Origin: an uncultured Ignavibacteriota bacterium
GTDB lineage: Bacteria; Bacteroidota; Ignavibacteria; Tepidaquicellales; Tepidaquicellaceae
Length of the DNA stretch: 13,430 nucleotides
Direction: 5' to 3'
Assembly: GCA_903901375.1 (NCBI GenBank)
Contig: CAIUQV010000031.1
Location: 1 to 13,430, forward strand
Under the pieces are notes generated by a model. The model was not told the DNA's origin, ran no database searches, and was given only the letters and a program-made list of their open reading frames with translations. Positions 1-7,898 of the stretch are shown here, one piece after another. The position numbers and the translations under genes were made by a program. Positions within the stretch are counted from its first letter, which is position 1. Each line of letters begins with the position of its first letter.

Positions 1-87
1 TCTCAGTTTCACCCAGAATTAAAATCAAGACTTATAAACCCGCAACCTATATTCAGGGAATTTATTCGGGCTGTAAAAGAGTTATGA
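1..87 (+). CDS. pyrG: CTP synthase, C-terminal end (partial, cut by window edge)
   Basis: Frame 1 is open from the first base and stops at TGA 85-87, giving 28 residues that start SQFHPELKSR and continue with NPQPIFREFI. This matches the conserved end of CTP synthase (usually QFHPE.KSRP..PHPLF..F). The enzyme makes CTP from UTP, ATP and glutamine. The His (10-12) and Glu (16-18) of HPE are the last two members of the class I glutamine amidotransferase Cys-His-Glu triad, which releases ammonia from glutamine. Only the tail is visible; the synthetase domain and catalytic Cys lie to the left. The next gene starts 23 bases downstream on the same strand, so the two could be co-transcribed. The fragment is short, but the motif order and the correctly placed stop make the call firm. 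Confidence 0.85.
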   Translation, partial: SQFHPELKSRLINPQPIFREFIRAVKEL

Positions 88-110
88 TTATGTATAAGTA
101 ATCATTAAAA

Positions 111-2546
111 TTGGACATTACAGGATTAACATCAGAAGAAGTACGCGAAAGAACTGAAAAAGGTTTAAGTAATCAATACGCTTCACATAAGACAAAAACC
201 TACAGAGAGATTATAGCAGAGAATATATTTTCTTTATTTAATCTGATTACATTCAGCATAATCATATTCGTAATAATATTTTATTTAAGGAATAATGACC
301 AGAGGTTATTACTAGATTCAATAGGGATATTGTTTATTGCAATCACAAACACAGCGATTGCATTGTTTCAGGAAATCAAATCCAAAAAAGCTCTGGACAA
401 AGTGAATTTACTGCTCAAGAAAGAAGTGACAGTATACAGGGACGGGAAGAAGCAGAGTATTGACCAGACGAAGGTAGTTTTGGATGATATCATAGAAGTA
501 CTGAGGGGTGACCAGATAGTAGTAGACGGGACGATAGTTGCGACTAAAAGACTTGAGATAGACGAATCGTTATTGACTGGCGAGTCTGTTCCGATTGAAA
601 AAAGTACGGGAGACACGGTTCTTTCGGGTAGTTTTTGCGTATCGGGCAGCGGTTATTACAGGGCAGAGAAAGTAGGAATTGAAAGTCATGCTAACAAGGT
701 TACAAACCTGGCAAAGAAATTCAAATTCTCATTAACCCCGCTACAGAAGAGGATTAACTTAATACTTAAGATACTGTTCGGAATTGCGCTTCTTCTTGTA
801 CTGATAGAAATACTTGTATACAATCTTGAGACGGTTCACACGTATACATTTGTAGAGCACATAAGGAAGATTGCCACGATATTAATATCGTTAGTACCTC
901 AGGGGCTTGTATTAACTGCATCAGTTACATTCGCGATAGGTGTTTACAGAATCAGCAAAGTAGGTGCAATAGTACAGAAGTTAAACGCGATAGAATCATT
1001 TTCAAACGTTGAATACGTTTGCATGGATAAGACCGGTACATTAACGGAGAACAAGTTAAAGGTTCACTCGATTGAGAATCTTGACCCGAACGTTAGCAAA
1101 GATGAAACAGAGAAATTACTCGGTACTTTTGCTTTTAATTCCACTGAGCAGAATGCAACAATAAGAGCAATTGAGCATCTTCCGAAGTATGCTGAGGTGA
1201 AATACATAAATGAACTTCCTTTCAGTTCTGAGATTAAAATGAGCATACTGGAGCTTGAAATTGATTCCAGAAAAAGGATATTTGTCTTTGGCGCTTACGA
1301 CATAATAATAGACAAATCAGAAGCAAAGGCAAGGGAACGGGCTGAAGAGTTATTTAAGAATTTAGATTTAGGGATATACAGGAATTTACTTTTCGGAGAA
1401 ATTGAGAATATAGATTCAATAAATTATTCACAGAAAGAATTACAGGACAAAATAATCATAAAGCCTTACGGTATAGTATCGATAACAGATACGATAAGGA
1501 AAGATGTATTAGAGGCAATAAATTTATTCAAGGATAACGGATTAAAGTTTAAGATATTAACGGGTGATTCGCCTGAGGCTGTTAGTGCGATACTGAAAGA
1601 AATAGGATGGGACGTTAAGATTGACGAGATGATAACGGGCAATCAGCTTGATACGCTGAACGAAAAAGATTTTGCCGACGTAATATTCACAAAAACCTTG
1701 TTTGCCCGTCTGAAGCCCGAGCATAAATTAAGGATTATTAAGACGTTCAGGAAGCACAAGAAGCACACGGCAATGATAGGCGACGGAGTGAATGATTTGC
1801 CGGCGATAAAGCAAGCAGACATCGGGATTGCAATGGAGGAAGGAAGTGCAATAACGAAGGAAGTGGCGGATATAGTTCTGCTGAAGAATAAGTTTTCATT
1901 ATTGCCTGAAATTTTCAACGAGGGTAATAAGATAGTAAACTCAGTTAACGCAATATCGAAACTTTTCCTGACTAAGAACTTTCTTGTGATTTATCTGACA
2001 CTGGCATCGCTGTTATCGTTACTCGACTTCCCTCTCACTCCAAGAAGAGTTTCATTGTTAAACGTATTCAGCATTGGACTGCCAGCGTTTATAATAACGA
2101 TGAAGAATAACAACACAAGAAAATGCAGGAATTTTGTGACTGATGTATTTTCGTTTGTTTTAGTTTCTTCGACATTAATGCTTGCAGGAAGTTACCTGTC
2201 GCAGGTAGTGATATCTAATTTTATAAATATTCCCAAGCCGGAACTTGATATGGCATTGATGACGGTATTAATAATACTGTCAGTAATAAATTTCTTTATA
2301 GTATCCTCGGAATCCGGAGAGAGGAAAAACATTTATTATATATACGGATCTTTTCTGATTGTACTGTTTGTATTTCTGGCGGGAGTAAGACTGGATGTTT
2401 ACATAATTAATATATTACGAACCTTTTACGAGATAATTTATTTGAACTTTAAAACATGGATATTAATTTTTATATTAACAGTTATAATTTCAACATTATT
2501 AATCATATTCCACAGAATAAGAGAAAGGATTGTAACAAACAAATAA
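111..2546 (+). CDS. CtpE-like cation-transporting P-type ATPase
   Basis: This is a complete 811-residue integral-membrane cation pump driven by ATP. Motifs in order: actuator-domain TGES at residues 156-159; PQGL in the fourth membrane helix (about 263), where Ca2+ pumps carry PEGL; phosphorylation site DKTGT with Asp306; LKPEHK; TGDSP at about 484-488; and the hinge GDGVND at about 557-562. Two hydrophobic helices lie at about 39-59 and 67-86, two more flank PQGL, and several follow residue 630. PQGLVL, LKPEHK and a late GLPAF segment resemble mycobacterial CtpE, which is linked to Ca2+; the ion here is inferred, not shown. The start is TTG: an in-frame TAA at 99-101 leaves no earlier start, and the GLTSEEV N-terminus is the normal family beginning. 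There is no Shine-Dalgarno sequence; the leader is ATTAAAA. It probably forms an operon with the metH-like gene one base downstream. Confidence 0.93.
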   Translation: MDITGLTSEEVRERTEKGLSNQYASHKTKTYREIIAENIFSLFNLITFSIIIFVIIFYLRNNDQRLLLDSIGILFIAITNTAIALFQEIKSKKALDKVNLLLKKEVTVYRDGKKQSIDQTKVVLDDIIEVLRGDQIVVDGTIVATKRLEIDESLLTGESVPIEKSTGDTVLSGSFCVSGSGYYRAEKVGIESHANKVTNLAKKFKFSLTPLQKRINLILKILFGIALLLVLIEILVYNLETVHTYTFVEHIRKIATILISLVPQGLVLTASVTFAIGVYRISKVGAIVQKLNAIESFSNVEYVCMDKTGTLTENKLKVHSIENLDPNVSKDETEKLLGTFAFNSTEQNATIRAIEHLPKYAEVKYINELPFSSEIKMSILELEIDSRKRIFVFGAYDIIIDKSEAKARERAEELFKNLDLGIYRNLLFGEIENIDSINYSQKELQDKIIIKPYGIVSITDTIRKDVLEAINLFKDNGLKFKILTGDSPEAVSAILKEIGWDVKIDEMITGNQLDTLNEKDFADVIFTKTLFARLKPEHKLRIIKTFRKHKKHTAMIGDGVNDLPAIKQADIGIAMEEGSAITKEVADIVLLKNKFSLLPEIFNEGNKIVNSVNAISKLFLTKNFLVIYLTLASLLSLLDFPLTPRRVSLLNVFSIGLPAFIITMKNNNTRKCRNFVTDVFSFVLVSSTLMLAGSYLSQVVISNFINIPKPELDMALMTVLIILSVINFFIVSSESGERKNIYYIYGSFLIVLFVFLAGVRLDVYIINILRTFYEIIYLNFKTWILIFILTVIISTLLIIFHRIRERIVTNK

Positions 2547-2547
2547 T

Positions 2548-4263
2548 ATGAAAGAACTCAGATGCATATATGACCCCTTACAGGAATTAATGGAATATTA
2601 TGGTAAGGAAAAAGGAGAAAAGAGAGCTGCAGTTGCCGAAAAGGACGTTTCGATAGAGGACAGGCTTAAGAACAGAATCATTGACGGCGATAAAATAGGA
2701 GTAGAGAAAGAACTTGAGCTTGCACTCAAAGACTATTCTGCTTTGCAGATAATAAATGACATACTACTTGAAGGTATGAAGACCGTAGGTGAGTTATTCG
2801 GTTCAGGACAGATGCAGCTGCCATTTGTACTGCAGTCAGCAGAATGTATGAAGACCTGCGTAAGTTACCTGGAACCTTACATAGATAAAGTGGAAGGAGA
2901 GTCATCGAAGGGGACACTTGTGCTTGCGACAGTGAAAGGTGACGTACACGATATAGGAAAAAACTTAGTAGATATAATACTTACGAATAACGGTTTTAAC
3001 GTAATAAATTTAGGCATAAAATGTTCATTAGAGACTATGCTTGAATCGTACAAAGAGAACGGGGCGGATGCAATAGGTATGAGCGGATTGCTTGTGAAAT
3101 CGACTGCCATCATGAAAGAGAATTTGGAAATAATGAATGAAAGGAGTATTGATGCACCTGTAATTCTGGGAGGTGCTGCTTTAAACAAAAGATTTGTTGA
3201 AGGAGAATTAAGAGAAATGTACAATGGTGATGTATATTATGCAAATGATGCATTTGATGGATTGAAGTTTATGGATACGATAATGGAATACAAGAGAAAG
3301 GGTGAGCGGCCGAAATTGGAGATATACGTTGACCCGAGAAAGAATGAAAAAGCAGAGGAATTGAAGAATGAAGATGTTATTATTAAATCGAGCATTAAGC
3401 ATGACAATGATATACCAAAGCCTCCATTCTGGGGTTCGAAGATTGTAGAGAACATACCGGTAGAAAAAGCATTTGAATACATAAATGAAATTGCATTATT
3501 CAGGGGAAGCTGGAATGTTTATAAGGACAGGAGCAAAGCAGATTCGGAATACGATAATCTTATAAAGGAAGAAATCATTCCAAAGTTCAATGAATTGAAA
3601 TTACAGTCAAAGCGAGAACAATTACTTTCTCCAAAAGTTATATACGGCTATTTTCCATGCAAGTCTGACGGGAACAGTTTAACTGTATTCAAGCCTAAGA
3701 ACATTTCACAGGAAAGATTATACGATGAATGGAAAACAGACGTAAATGGTACGGATATGGAAGAATGGGTGACATTCAAATTTCCGAGACAAAACACGGA
3801 AAAGCATCTTTGCATAAGCGACTATTTCAGGTCCGGAGAATCGAAGGAATACGACGTTGTTCCGTTTATGATAGTAACAGTCGGCGGGAAGGCAACAGAA
3901 TACGCACAGAAATTGTATGAGAACAATCAATACCAGGACTATTTATATTTCCATGGATTATCCGTAGAAACGGCTGAGGGGCTGGCAGAGTACTGGCATA
4001 AGATAGTCCGCAAGGAATTAGGTATTGACAAGAAAGATTCAAACGACGTACAGAAGTTATTTCAGCAGGGGTATCAGGGTTCGAGATATTCATTCGGATA
4101 TCCTGCATGTCCAAATCTTGAAGACAATAAATACATATTTGAGTTATTAAAACCCGAAAGAATAGGTGTCACTTTGACCGAAGAATGGCAAATGGTACCC
4201 GAACAAACAACTAATGCCATAATAGTTCATCATCCGGAAGCGAAATATTTCTTTATAAAATAG
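2548..4263 (+). CDS. metH: C-terminal half of cobalamin-dependent methionine synthase (cap + B12 + AdoMet-activation modules)
   Basis: This 571-residue protein aligns by motif with only the second half of MetH. A helical cap lies at about 35-115 (ELFGSGQMQLPFVLQSAE). A B12-binding Rossmann domain lies at about 120-250 with GDVHDIG, where His134 is the predicted lower axial cobalt ligand and Asp132 its partner, plus Ser179 and Ser185 in MSGLLVKS. The AdoMet-activation domain spans about 295-571, with FRGSW at 318-322 and SRYSFGYPACP at 512-522, whose Arg513 is the expected AdoMet contact. These map to E. coli MetH residues 757, 759, 804, 810 and 1134, a nearly constant offset of about 625, so the homocysteine and folate modules are absent. 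The truncation looks genuine: an in-frame TAA lies at 2533-2535 and an intact ATPase gene ends one base upstream. It should carry or reactivate methylcobalamin for a partner encoded elsewhere. The domain call is firm; how it works without the missing half is inference. Confidence 0.92.
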   Translation: MKELRCIYDPLQELMEYYGKEKGEKRAAVAEKDVSIEDRLKNRIIDGDKIGVEKELELALKDYSALQIINDILLEGMKTVGELFGSGQMQLPFVLQSAECMKTCVSYLEPYIDKVEGESSKGTLVLATVKGDVHDIGKNLVDIILTNNGFNVINLGIKCSLETMLESYKENGADAIGMSGLLVKSTAIMKENLEIMNERSIDAPVILGGAALNKRFVEGELREMYNGDVYYANDAFDGLKFMDTIMEYKRKGERPKLEIYVDPRKNEKAEELKNEDVIIKSSIKHDNDIPKPPFWGSKIVENIPVEKAFEYINEIALFRGSWNVYKDRSKADSEYDNLIKEEIIPKFNELKLQSKREQLLSPKVIYGYFPCKSDGNSLTVFKPKNISQERLYDEWKTDVNGTDMEEWVTFKFPRQNTEKHLCISDYFRSGESKEYDVVPFMIVTVGGKATEYAQKLYENNQYQDYLYFHGLSVETAEGLAEYWHKIVRKELGIDKKDSNDVQKLFQQGYQGSRYSFGYPACPNLEDNKYIFELLKPERIGVTLTEEWQMVPEQTTNAIIVHHPEAKYFFIK

Positions 4264-4289
4264 AAAAGGAGGTCCAAGACCTCCTATTT
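4264..4289. terminator. Bidirectional hairpin terminator between convergent genes
   Basis: A perfect 8-bp inverted repeat, AGGAGGTC (4267-4274) and GACCTCCT (4278-4285), flanks a 3-base loop. It is followed by a T-rich stretch on + and, because of the AAAA at 4264-4267, by a T run on -. It starts directly after the metH-like stop and sits 28 bases past the end of the converging barrel gene, where a shared intrinsic terminator is expected. The T tracts are short (ATTT on the + side), so efficiency is uncertain. Confidence 0.7.
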
Positions 4290-4316
4290 AAAACTTGTTT
4301 TTATAATTTTAATTAT

Positions 4317-5045
4317 TTACTTCGCTCTGTAAGGTTTAACACCAGTATAGAAATTAAATCCTAAATTTAAAGATAATGTACCTATACGTCTCCAATAATT
4401 TGGACCAGGAGTACCACTTCCATCATTCAAAGTATTAACTCCGTTTGTCGTTCCAAGAATATTTGCAAGATTATATGTAACACCTATAAATACACCTGTT
4501 GTTTGAGCTTTATCTAATGTCCATTCATAACCGGATGAGACTTGAAACCCAAACCTTAGTGCAGGGTCAAAAATAAAATCAGGAATAGTATTATTTTGCG
4601 TAATATAATTTGTTGTTATAGCAAAAGCAACAAATTGTTTATTCTTGCATCTTGGATTAAATGCATATTCATAACCAACCGCACCTGTGTAAATAGTATA
4701 ATTCGTATATGGTTCAACAGGACTAAAGTTGAAAAAAGGTATCTCCCCACTTCCATCATGTATCATCTTTTTGTAACTTGCACCAAGAGTTAATCTATGA
4801 TTCTTCCTAACACCTAATCCAAATTTTGCATTTAATGTAACTCCCCTGCCCCAAACCATCCCATAAGTTCCTCTCAAGGTATTAACATCTCCCAAATCAG
4901 ATCCATGGGCATCATTCGACGCTAAAGTACCATCTATACTAATCCCTAATACAGTACTTGGTGGTGTATAACCTTGAGAAAATGAATTGCTTGCCCAAAA
5001 CATGCCCATTAAAAGGCACACTATAAACAGTGATAATTTTTTCAT
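4317..5045 (-). CDS. Predicted outer-membrane beta-barrel protein, unknown function
   Basis: This 242-residue protein has a clear Sec signal peptide: MKK, a hydrophobic core at residues 5-18, and a probable cleavage near SFS|Q (23/24). The mature part is rich in Gly, Thr, Asn and aromatics, with alternating-polarity stretches typical of membrane beta strands (for example RLTLGASYKK, AVGYEYAF, FGFQVSSGYEW, GVFIGVTYNL and a closing LSLNLGFNFYTG). This suggests a small outer-membrane barrel of roughly eight to ten strands, perhaps a structural or transport protein. No family was recognised. It ends in VKPYRAK rather than a terminal Phe or Trp. It has its own leader with a Shine-Dalgarno-like element, and 104 bases separate it from the polysaccharide operon, so it is probably its own transcription unit. 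A role in polysaccharide export is possible by position only. Confidence 0.72.
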   Translation of the reverse strand: MKKLSLFIVCLLMGMFWASNSFSQGYTPPSTVLGISIDGTLASNDAHGSDLGDVNTLRGTYGMVWGRGVTLNAKFGLGVRKNHRLTLGASYKKMIHDGSGEIPFFNFSPVEPYTNYTIYTGAVGYEYAFNPRCKNKQFVAFAITTNYITQNNTIPDFIFDPALRFGFQVSSGYEWTLDKAQTTGVFIGVTYNLANILGTTNGVNTLNDGSGTPGPNYWRRIGTLSLNLGFNFYTGVKPYRAK

Positions 5046-5051
5046 AAATAA

Positions 5052-5058
5052 TCCTCTT
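5052..5058 (-). promoter_or_regulatory. Shine-Dalgarno-like site of the barrel gene
   Basis: On the - strand the leader reads AAGAGGATTATTT then ATG, placing AGAGG about 7-8 bases before the start at 5045. It stands out because nearly every other gene here lacks a Shine-Dalgarno sequence. It supports the chosen ATG, as does the signal peptide beginning right at that Met. Confidence 0.5.
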
Positions 5059-5068
5059 ATTTTTTATA

Positions 5069-5097
5069 AATTTATTCTATTTGAAATTAAAAATCAA
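5069..5097 (-). promoter_or_regulatory. Possible promoter of the barrel gene
   Basis: On the - strand, TTGATT (5097-5092) and TAAATT (5074-5069) are separated by 17 bases, each matching 4 of 6 bases of the sigma-70 -35 and -10 boxes. A transcript would start about 18-25 bases before the ATG. The region is very AT-rich, so chance matches are likely, and no clear Bacteroidota-type TTTG/TAnnTTTG promoter was found. Position in the only sizeable same-strand gap is the main support. Confidence 0.3.
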
Positions 5098-5149
5098 GTT
5101 CTTTGTCAGTCTTACATAAAAAATTAGAATTTATGCATCGGGAACCATA

Positions 5150-6325
5150 TCAATTAAAGAAATCCTTAATATTGCAAACAACATATTCTATTTGCTCTTC
5201 TGTAAGTTCCGGATATATAGGCAAAGCTATGGTTTCAGATGATGCCAAATCTGATACTTTAAACTCTTCATTGTTGTAATTAAATTCACTTAATAAATCC
5301 ATGAAACACTCTTGCTTGTGAAAAGGAACAGGATAATAAATCTCATTTCCGATTTCATTCTTTGTAAGATATTCTCTTAGTATATCTCTTTCTTTAACTC
5401 TAATTATAAATTGATTAAATATATGATAATTCCTGAGGTTTTTATCAGAATAAACAGCTATTGGAAGTAATACTTTATCAGTTTCACTATATTTTATAAC
5501 TCCAGGCTTACTGCTTAATTTATTTTCAATAAATAAATTCATATACAATTGAGCATTTTTTCTTCTCTTTTCTGACCAATTATCAAGATGAGGAAGTTTA
5601 ACGTTTAAAACTGCAGCCTGAATAGCATCCAATCTGAAATTCCCTCCAATAAATTTGTGGTAGTATTTGGGTTTTGAACCATGGACTCTCAATATTTTCA
5701 ATTTTTCATACAATAAATCATCATTAGTCGTAACTATTCCCCCATCACCAAAACAACCTAAGTTCTTACTTGGAAAGAATGAAAAACATCCGATATCACC
5801 AATACTTCCTACAAAATTTCCATCTTTATATTGTACCCCAATTGCCTGAGCACCATCTTCAATTACTTTTAAATTATGCTTATTAGCAATCTCTAATATT
5901 TTGTCCATTTCGGCAGATTGTCCATACAAATGTACAGGAATAATTGCTTTTGTTTTGGGAGTAATTCTCTTTTCAATTTTAGTAAAATCAATATTATAAG
6001 TCTGAATATCAGAATCAATAAAAACAGGTTTTGCATTGAGTCGTGATACTACTCCTGCAGTTGCAAAAAATGAATAATCCGGTATTATTACTTCGTCACC
6101 AGGTTGAATTCCTATTGCCATTAATGCAATAAGCAGAGCATCAGTACCAGATGAAACACCAACAGCATGTTTACATTTTAAATACTCACAAATATTTTTT
6201 TCAAGTTTTTCTACTTCAGGTCCCAGAATAAAATACTGAGATTCAGCGGTTTTGATTAAAGCTTCATCCAGATCAGCTTTAATTGTTTTATATTGTGCTT
6301 TAAGGTCTAAAAGTGGGACTTTCAT
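5150..6325 (-). CDS. wbpE: DegT/DnrJ/EryC1/StrS nucleotide-sugar aminotransferase, probable WbpE
   Basis: This 391-residue cytoplasmic PLP-dependent sugar aminotransferase is of full family length. Features: FILGPEVEKLE near 32-42, the cofactor-phosphate region SSGTDAL (58-64), IEDGAQAIG with Asp157 to pair with the PLP pyridine nitrogen, and SFFPSKNLG with Lys187 as the expected Schiff-base lysine, then GDGG and FRLDAIQAAVL. In P. aeruginosa the relative WbpE transfers an amino group from L-glutamate to the 3-keto position of UDP-2-acetamido-3-keto-glucuronic acid. The DegT family is broad and substrate cannot be read from these motifs. The specific call rests on neighbours of WbpB, WbpD and WbpA type. 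It is the last gene of the packed operon, starting 6 bases after wbpD; the leader is TTAATTAAAA. No clear terminator follows. Confidence 0.85.
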   Translation of the reverse strand: MKVPLLDLKAQYKTIKADLDEALIKTAESQYFILGPEVEKLEKNICEYLKCKHAVGVSSGTDALLIALMAIGIQPGDEVIIPDYSFFATAGVVSRLNAKPVFIDSDIQTYNIDFTKIEKRITPKTKAIIPVHLYGQSAEMDKILEIANKHNLKVIEDGAQAIGVQYKDGNFVGSIGDIGCFSFFPSKNLGCFGDGGIVTTNDDLLYEKLKILRVHGSKPKYYHKFIGGNFRLDAIQAAVLNVKLPHLDNWSEKRRKNAQLYMNLFIENKLSSKPGVIKYSETDKVLLPIAVYSDKNLRNYHIFNQFIIRVKERDILREYLTKNEIGNEIYYPVPFHKQECFMDLLSEFNYNNEEFKVSDLASSETIALPIYPELTEEQIEYVVCNIKDFFN

Positions 6326-6331
6326 TTTTAA

Positions 6332-6919
6332 TTAATTTAATTCTTTTACAATATCATTTTCAAGCTTGTATTTCTTTCCTGATTTAGTGCATTCAGCTAT
6401 ACCTTCTTTATTAAACGATAATTTCTTTCCTGCTTCACTGTACCAGCCTTTAATTTTACCTGGATTTCCGACTACTAAAGCAAAATCCGGAATATCCTTA
6501 GTTACTACTGTACCGGCACCAACAAAAGCAAATCTGCCAATAGTAACTCCGCATACTATAGTAGAATTTGCTCCCAAAGATGCCCCCTCCTTGACAAGAG
6601 TTTTCAAATAAAATTCAGAACCCACCTGAGGGTATTTACTTCTAGGATTAATAATATTAGTAAATACCATTGACGGACCGCAAAACACATAATCTTCTAA
6701 TTCAACACCTTCATAAACAGATACATTATTCTGTATTTTAACAAAATCTCCAATAATGACATTATTTCCTATATTTACGTTCTGCCCTAAAATACACTTT
6801 TTCCCTATTTTACTTCCAGACTGAACATGTGAGAAATGCCATATTTTAGTGCCTTCACCTATCTCTACGTTGTTATCAACAACAGCAAATTTATCGATAT
6901 AAAACTTACTTTCATTCAT
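6332..6919 (-). CDS. wbpD: Left-handed beta-helix N-acetyltransferase, probable WbpD
   Basis: This 195-residue protein is built largely of hexapeptide repeats ([LIV]G-x4), for example IGEGTKI, IGKKCILG and IGNNVIIG, the signature of a trimeric left-handed parallel beta-helix acyltransferase. Motifs specific to the WbpD/WlbB group are IWHFSHV near residue 26, FTNIINPRS near 87, VKEGASLGANSTI, and the closing FALVVGNPGK. In that group the enzyme uses acetyl-CoA to acetylate the 3-amino group of UDP-2-acetamido-3-amino-glucuronic acid, the last step to UDP-GlcNAc3NAcA. A short non-helix tail (GIAECTKSGKKYKL) ends the protein. One base separates it from the upstream wbpB stop, indicating translational coupling, and the aminotransferase that makes its substrate is next downstream. 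Confidence 0.88.
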   Translation of the reverse strand: MNESKFYIDKFAVVDNNVEIGEGTKIWHFSHVQSGSKIGKKCILGQNVNIGNNVIIGDFVKIQNNVSVYEGVELEDYVFCGPSMVFTNIINPRSKYPQVGSEFYLKTLVKEGASLGANSTIVCGVTIGRFAFVGAGTVVTKDIPDFALVVGNPGKIKGWYSEAGKKLSFNKEGIAECTKSGKKYKLENDIVKELN

Positions 6920-6920
6920 A

Positions 6921-7895
6921 TTATAAATTTAAATTAGTTTGTGCATTTTCAAGTATTTCTAATACATCTCTGGCATGATATCCATCAGTTTTTGGATTAG
7001 TATTATTTAATACGGAGTTATAAAAATGAATCTGTTCTTCTTCTAAAGCCTGTTTATCAGGAAATTCAATTATTTCATATTCCGACTCAAATTTCTCAAT
7101 TGAATCACCTACAACATTAAATCCCTTTTTATAAAATTTTAGTTTTTCAGATTTCAAGCTATCTTCAAAAACAATCATTCCTTTATCACCAATAATTACC
7201 AGTCTTTGTTCTTTAAAAGGATGAAGCCAACTGACAAAAATATGTGCATTAATATTATTTTTGTACTTAAGAAAGGTTAAAGTTGTATCTTCAATGTTTT
7301 CCTGCAAAAATGCTGCTCCTTTAGCAAAAACACTGACAGGTTTTTCACCAACAATATACTGTATTACTGAAACATCATGTGGTGCAAAACTCCAGAGTAT
7401 ATTTTCTTCTTTTCTAATTGTCCCAAGATTAAGTCTATTACTATAAATATACTGCAGATTTCCAATTAGTCCTTCTTCAATCATACTCTTTATCTTCACA
7501 ACAGCAGGATGAAATAATAAAACATGCCCTACCATTATTTTCCTTTTAAACTTCTCCGCAATTTCTATAAGATTAGTAGTTTCTTCAGACAACAATGTCA
7601 GTGGTTTTTCAGTAAGTATATGCTTTCCATTAATTAAACACATTTTTGAAATCTCATAATGAGTCTCGGCAGGTGTTGCAATTATAACAGAATTAATACT
7701 ATCATTCTGAAATACACTATCTAAGCTCCCAGAGAATTTAATATCGGGTGAAATAAGTTTAATTTTTTCTTCTGCATTTTTATTAACATCACATACTAAC
7801 ATTAATTTGTCACCTAATAATTTATGTGCCGTCCTGACATGATTCAAACCCCATTTCCCACATCCAATCACGGCTAACCTGATTCCATCGAACAT
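6921..7895 (-). CDS. wbpB: Gfo/Idh/MocA oxidoreductase, probable WbpB (UDP-GlcNAcA 3-dehydrogenase)
   Basis: This 324-residue NAD(P)-dependent sugar oxidoreductase has an N-terminal Rossmann fold with GCGKWG at 11-16, the acidic strand end CDVN at 35-38, and the family hallmark EKP at 96-98. The C-terminal alpha/beta dimer domain carries SFAPHDVSVIQYIVG (His173, Asp174) in the position of the catalytic His region. WbpB oxidises the C3 hydroxyl of UDP-N-acetylglucosaminuronic acid to the 3-keto sugar that WbpE aminates. In characterised systems the NADH is recycled using 2-oxoglutarate formed by the aminotransferase. The family is very large, so the exact substrate is inferred from the wbpD and wbpE genes immediately downstream and wbpA two genes upstream. 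It starts 3 bases after the gmd stop, with leader ATTAAAAA. Confidence 0.85.
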   Translation of the reverse strand: MFDGIRLAVIGCGKWGLNHVRTAHKLLGDKLMLVCDVNKNAEEKIKLISPDIKFSGSLDSVFQNDSINSVIIATPAETHYEISKMCLINGKHILTEKPLTLLSEETTNLIEIAEKFKRKIMVGHVLLFHPAVVKIKSMIEEGLIGNLQYIYSNRLNLGTIRKEENILWSFAPHDVSVIQYIVGEKPVSVFAKGAAFLQENIEDTTLTFLKYKNNINAHIFVSWLHPFKEQRLVIIGDKGMIVFEDSLKSEKLKFYKKGFNVVGDSIEKFESEYEIIEFPDKQALEEEQIHFYNSVLNNTNPKTDGYHARDVLEILENAQTNLNL

Positions 7896-7898
7896 TTT

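Noticed and set aside
2548..2600. Possible frameshift hiding the missing MetH N-terminal half upstream
   Set aside because: The upstream DNA codes a full P-type ATPase ending at 2546, with no folate- or homocysteine-module sequence in any frame. The missing half is not adjacent.
2877..3224. 115-codon open frame on the - strand opposite the metH-like gene
   Set aside because: It overlaps the B12 domain whose motifs are conserved in the + frame; there is no leader signal or recognisable family.
5103..5149. Possible terminator after wbpE (AAATT-AG-AATTT near 5121-5132 followed by T runs on -)
   Set aside because: The arms are only 5 A/T pairs with a 2-base loop, too weak and sterically poor for an intrinsic terminator in such AT-rich DNA.
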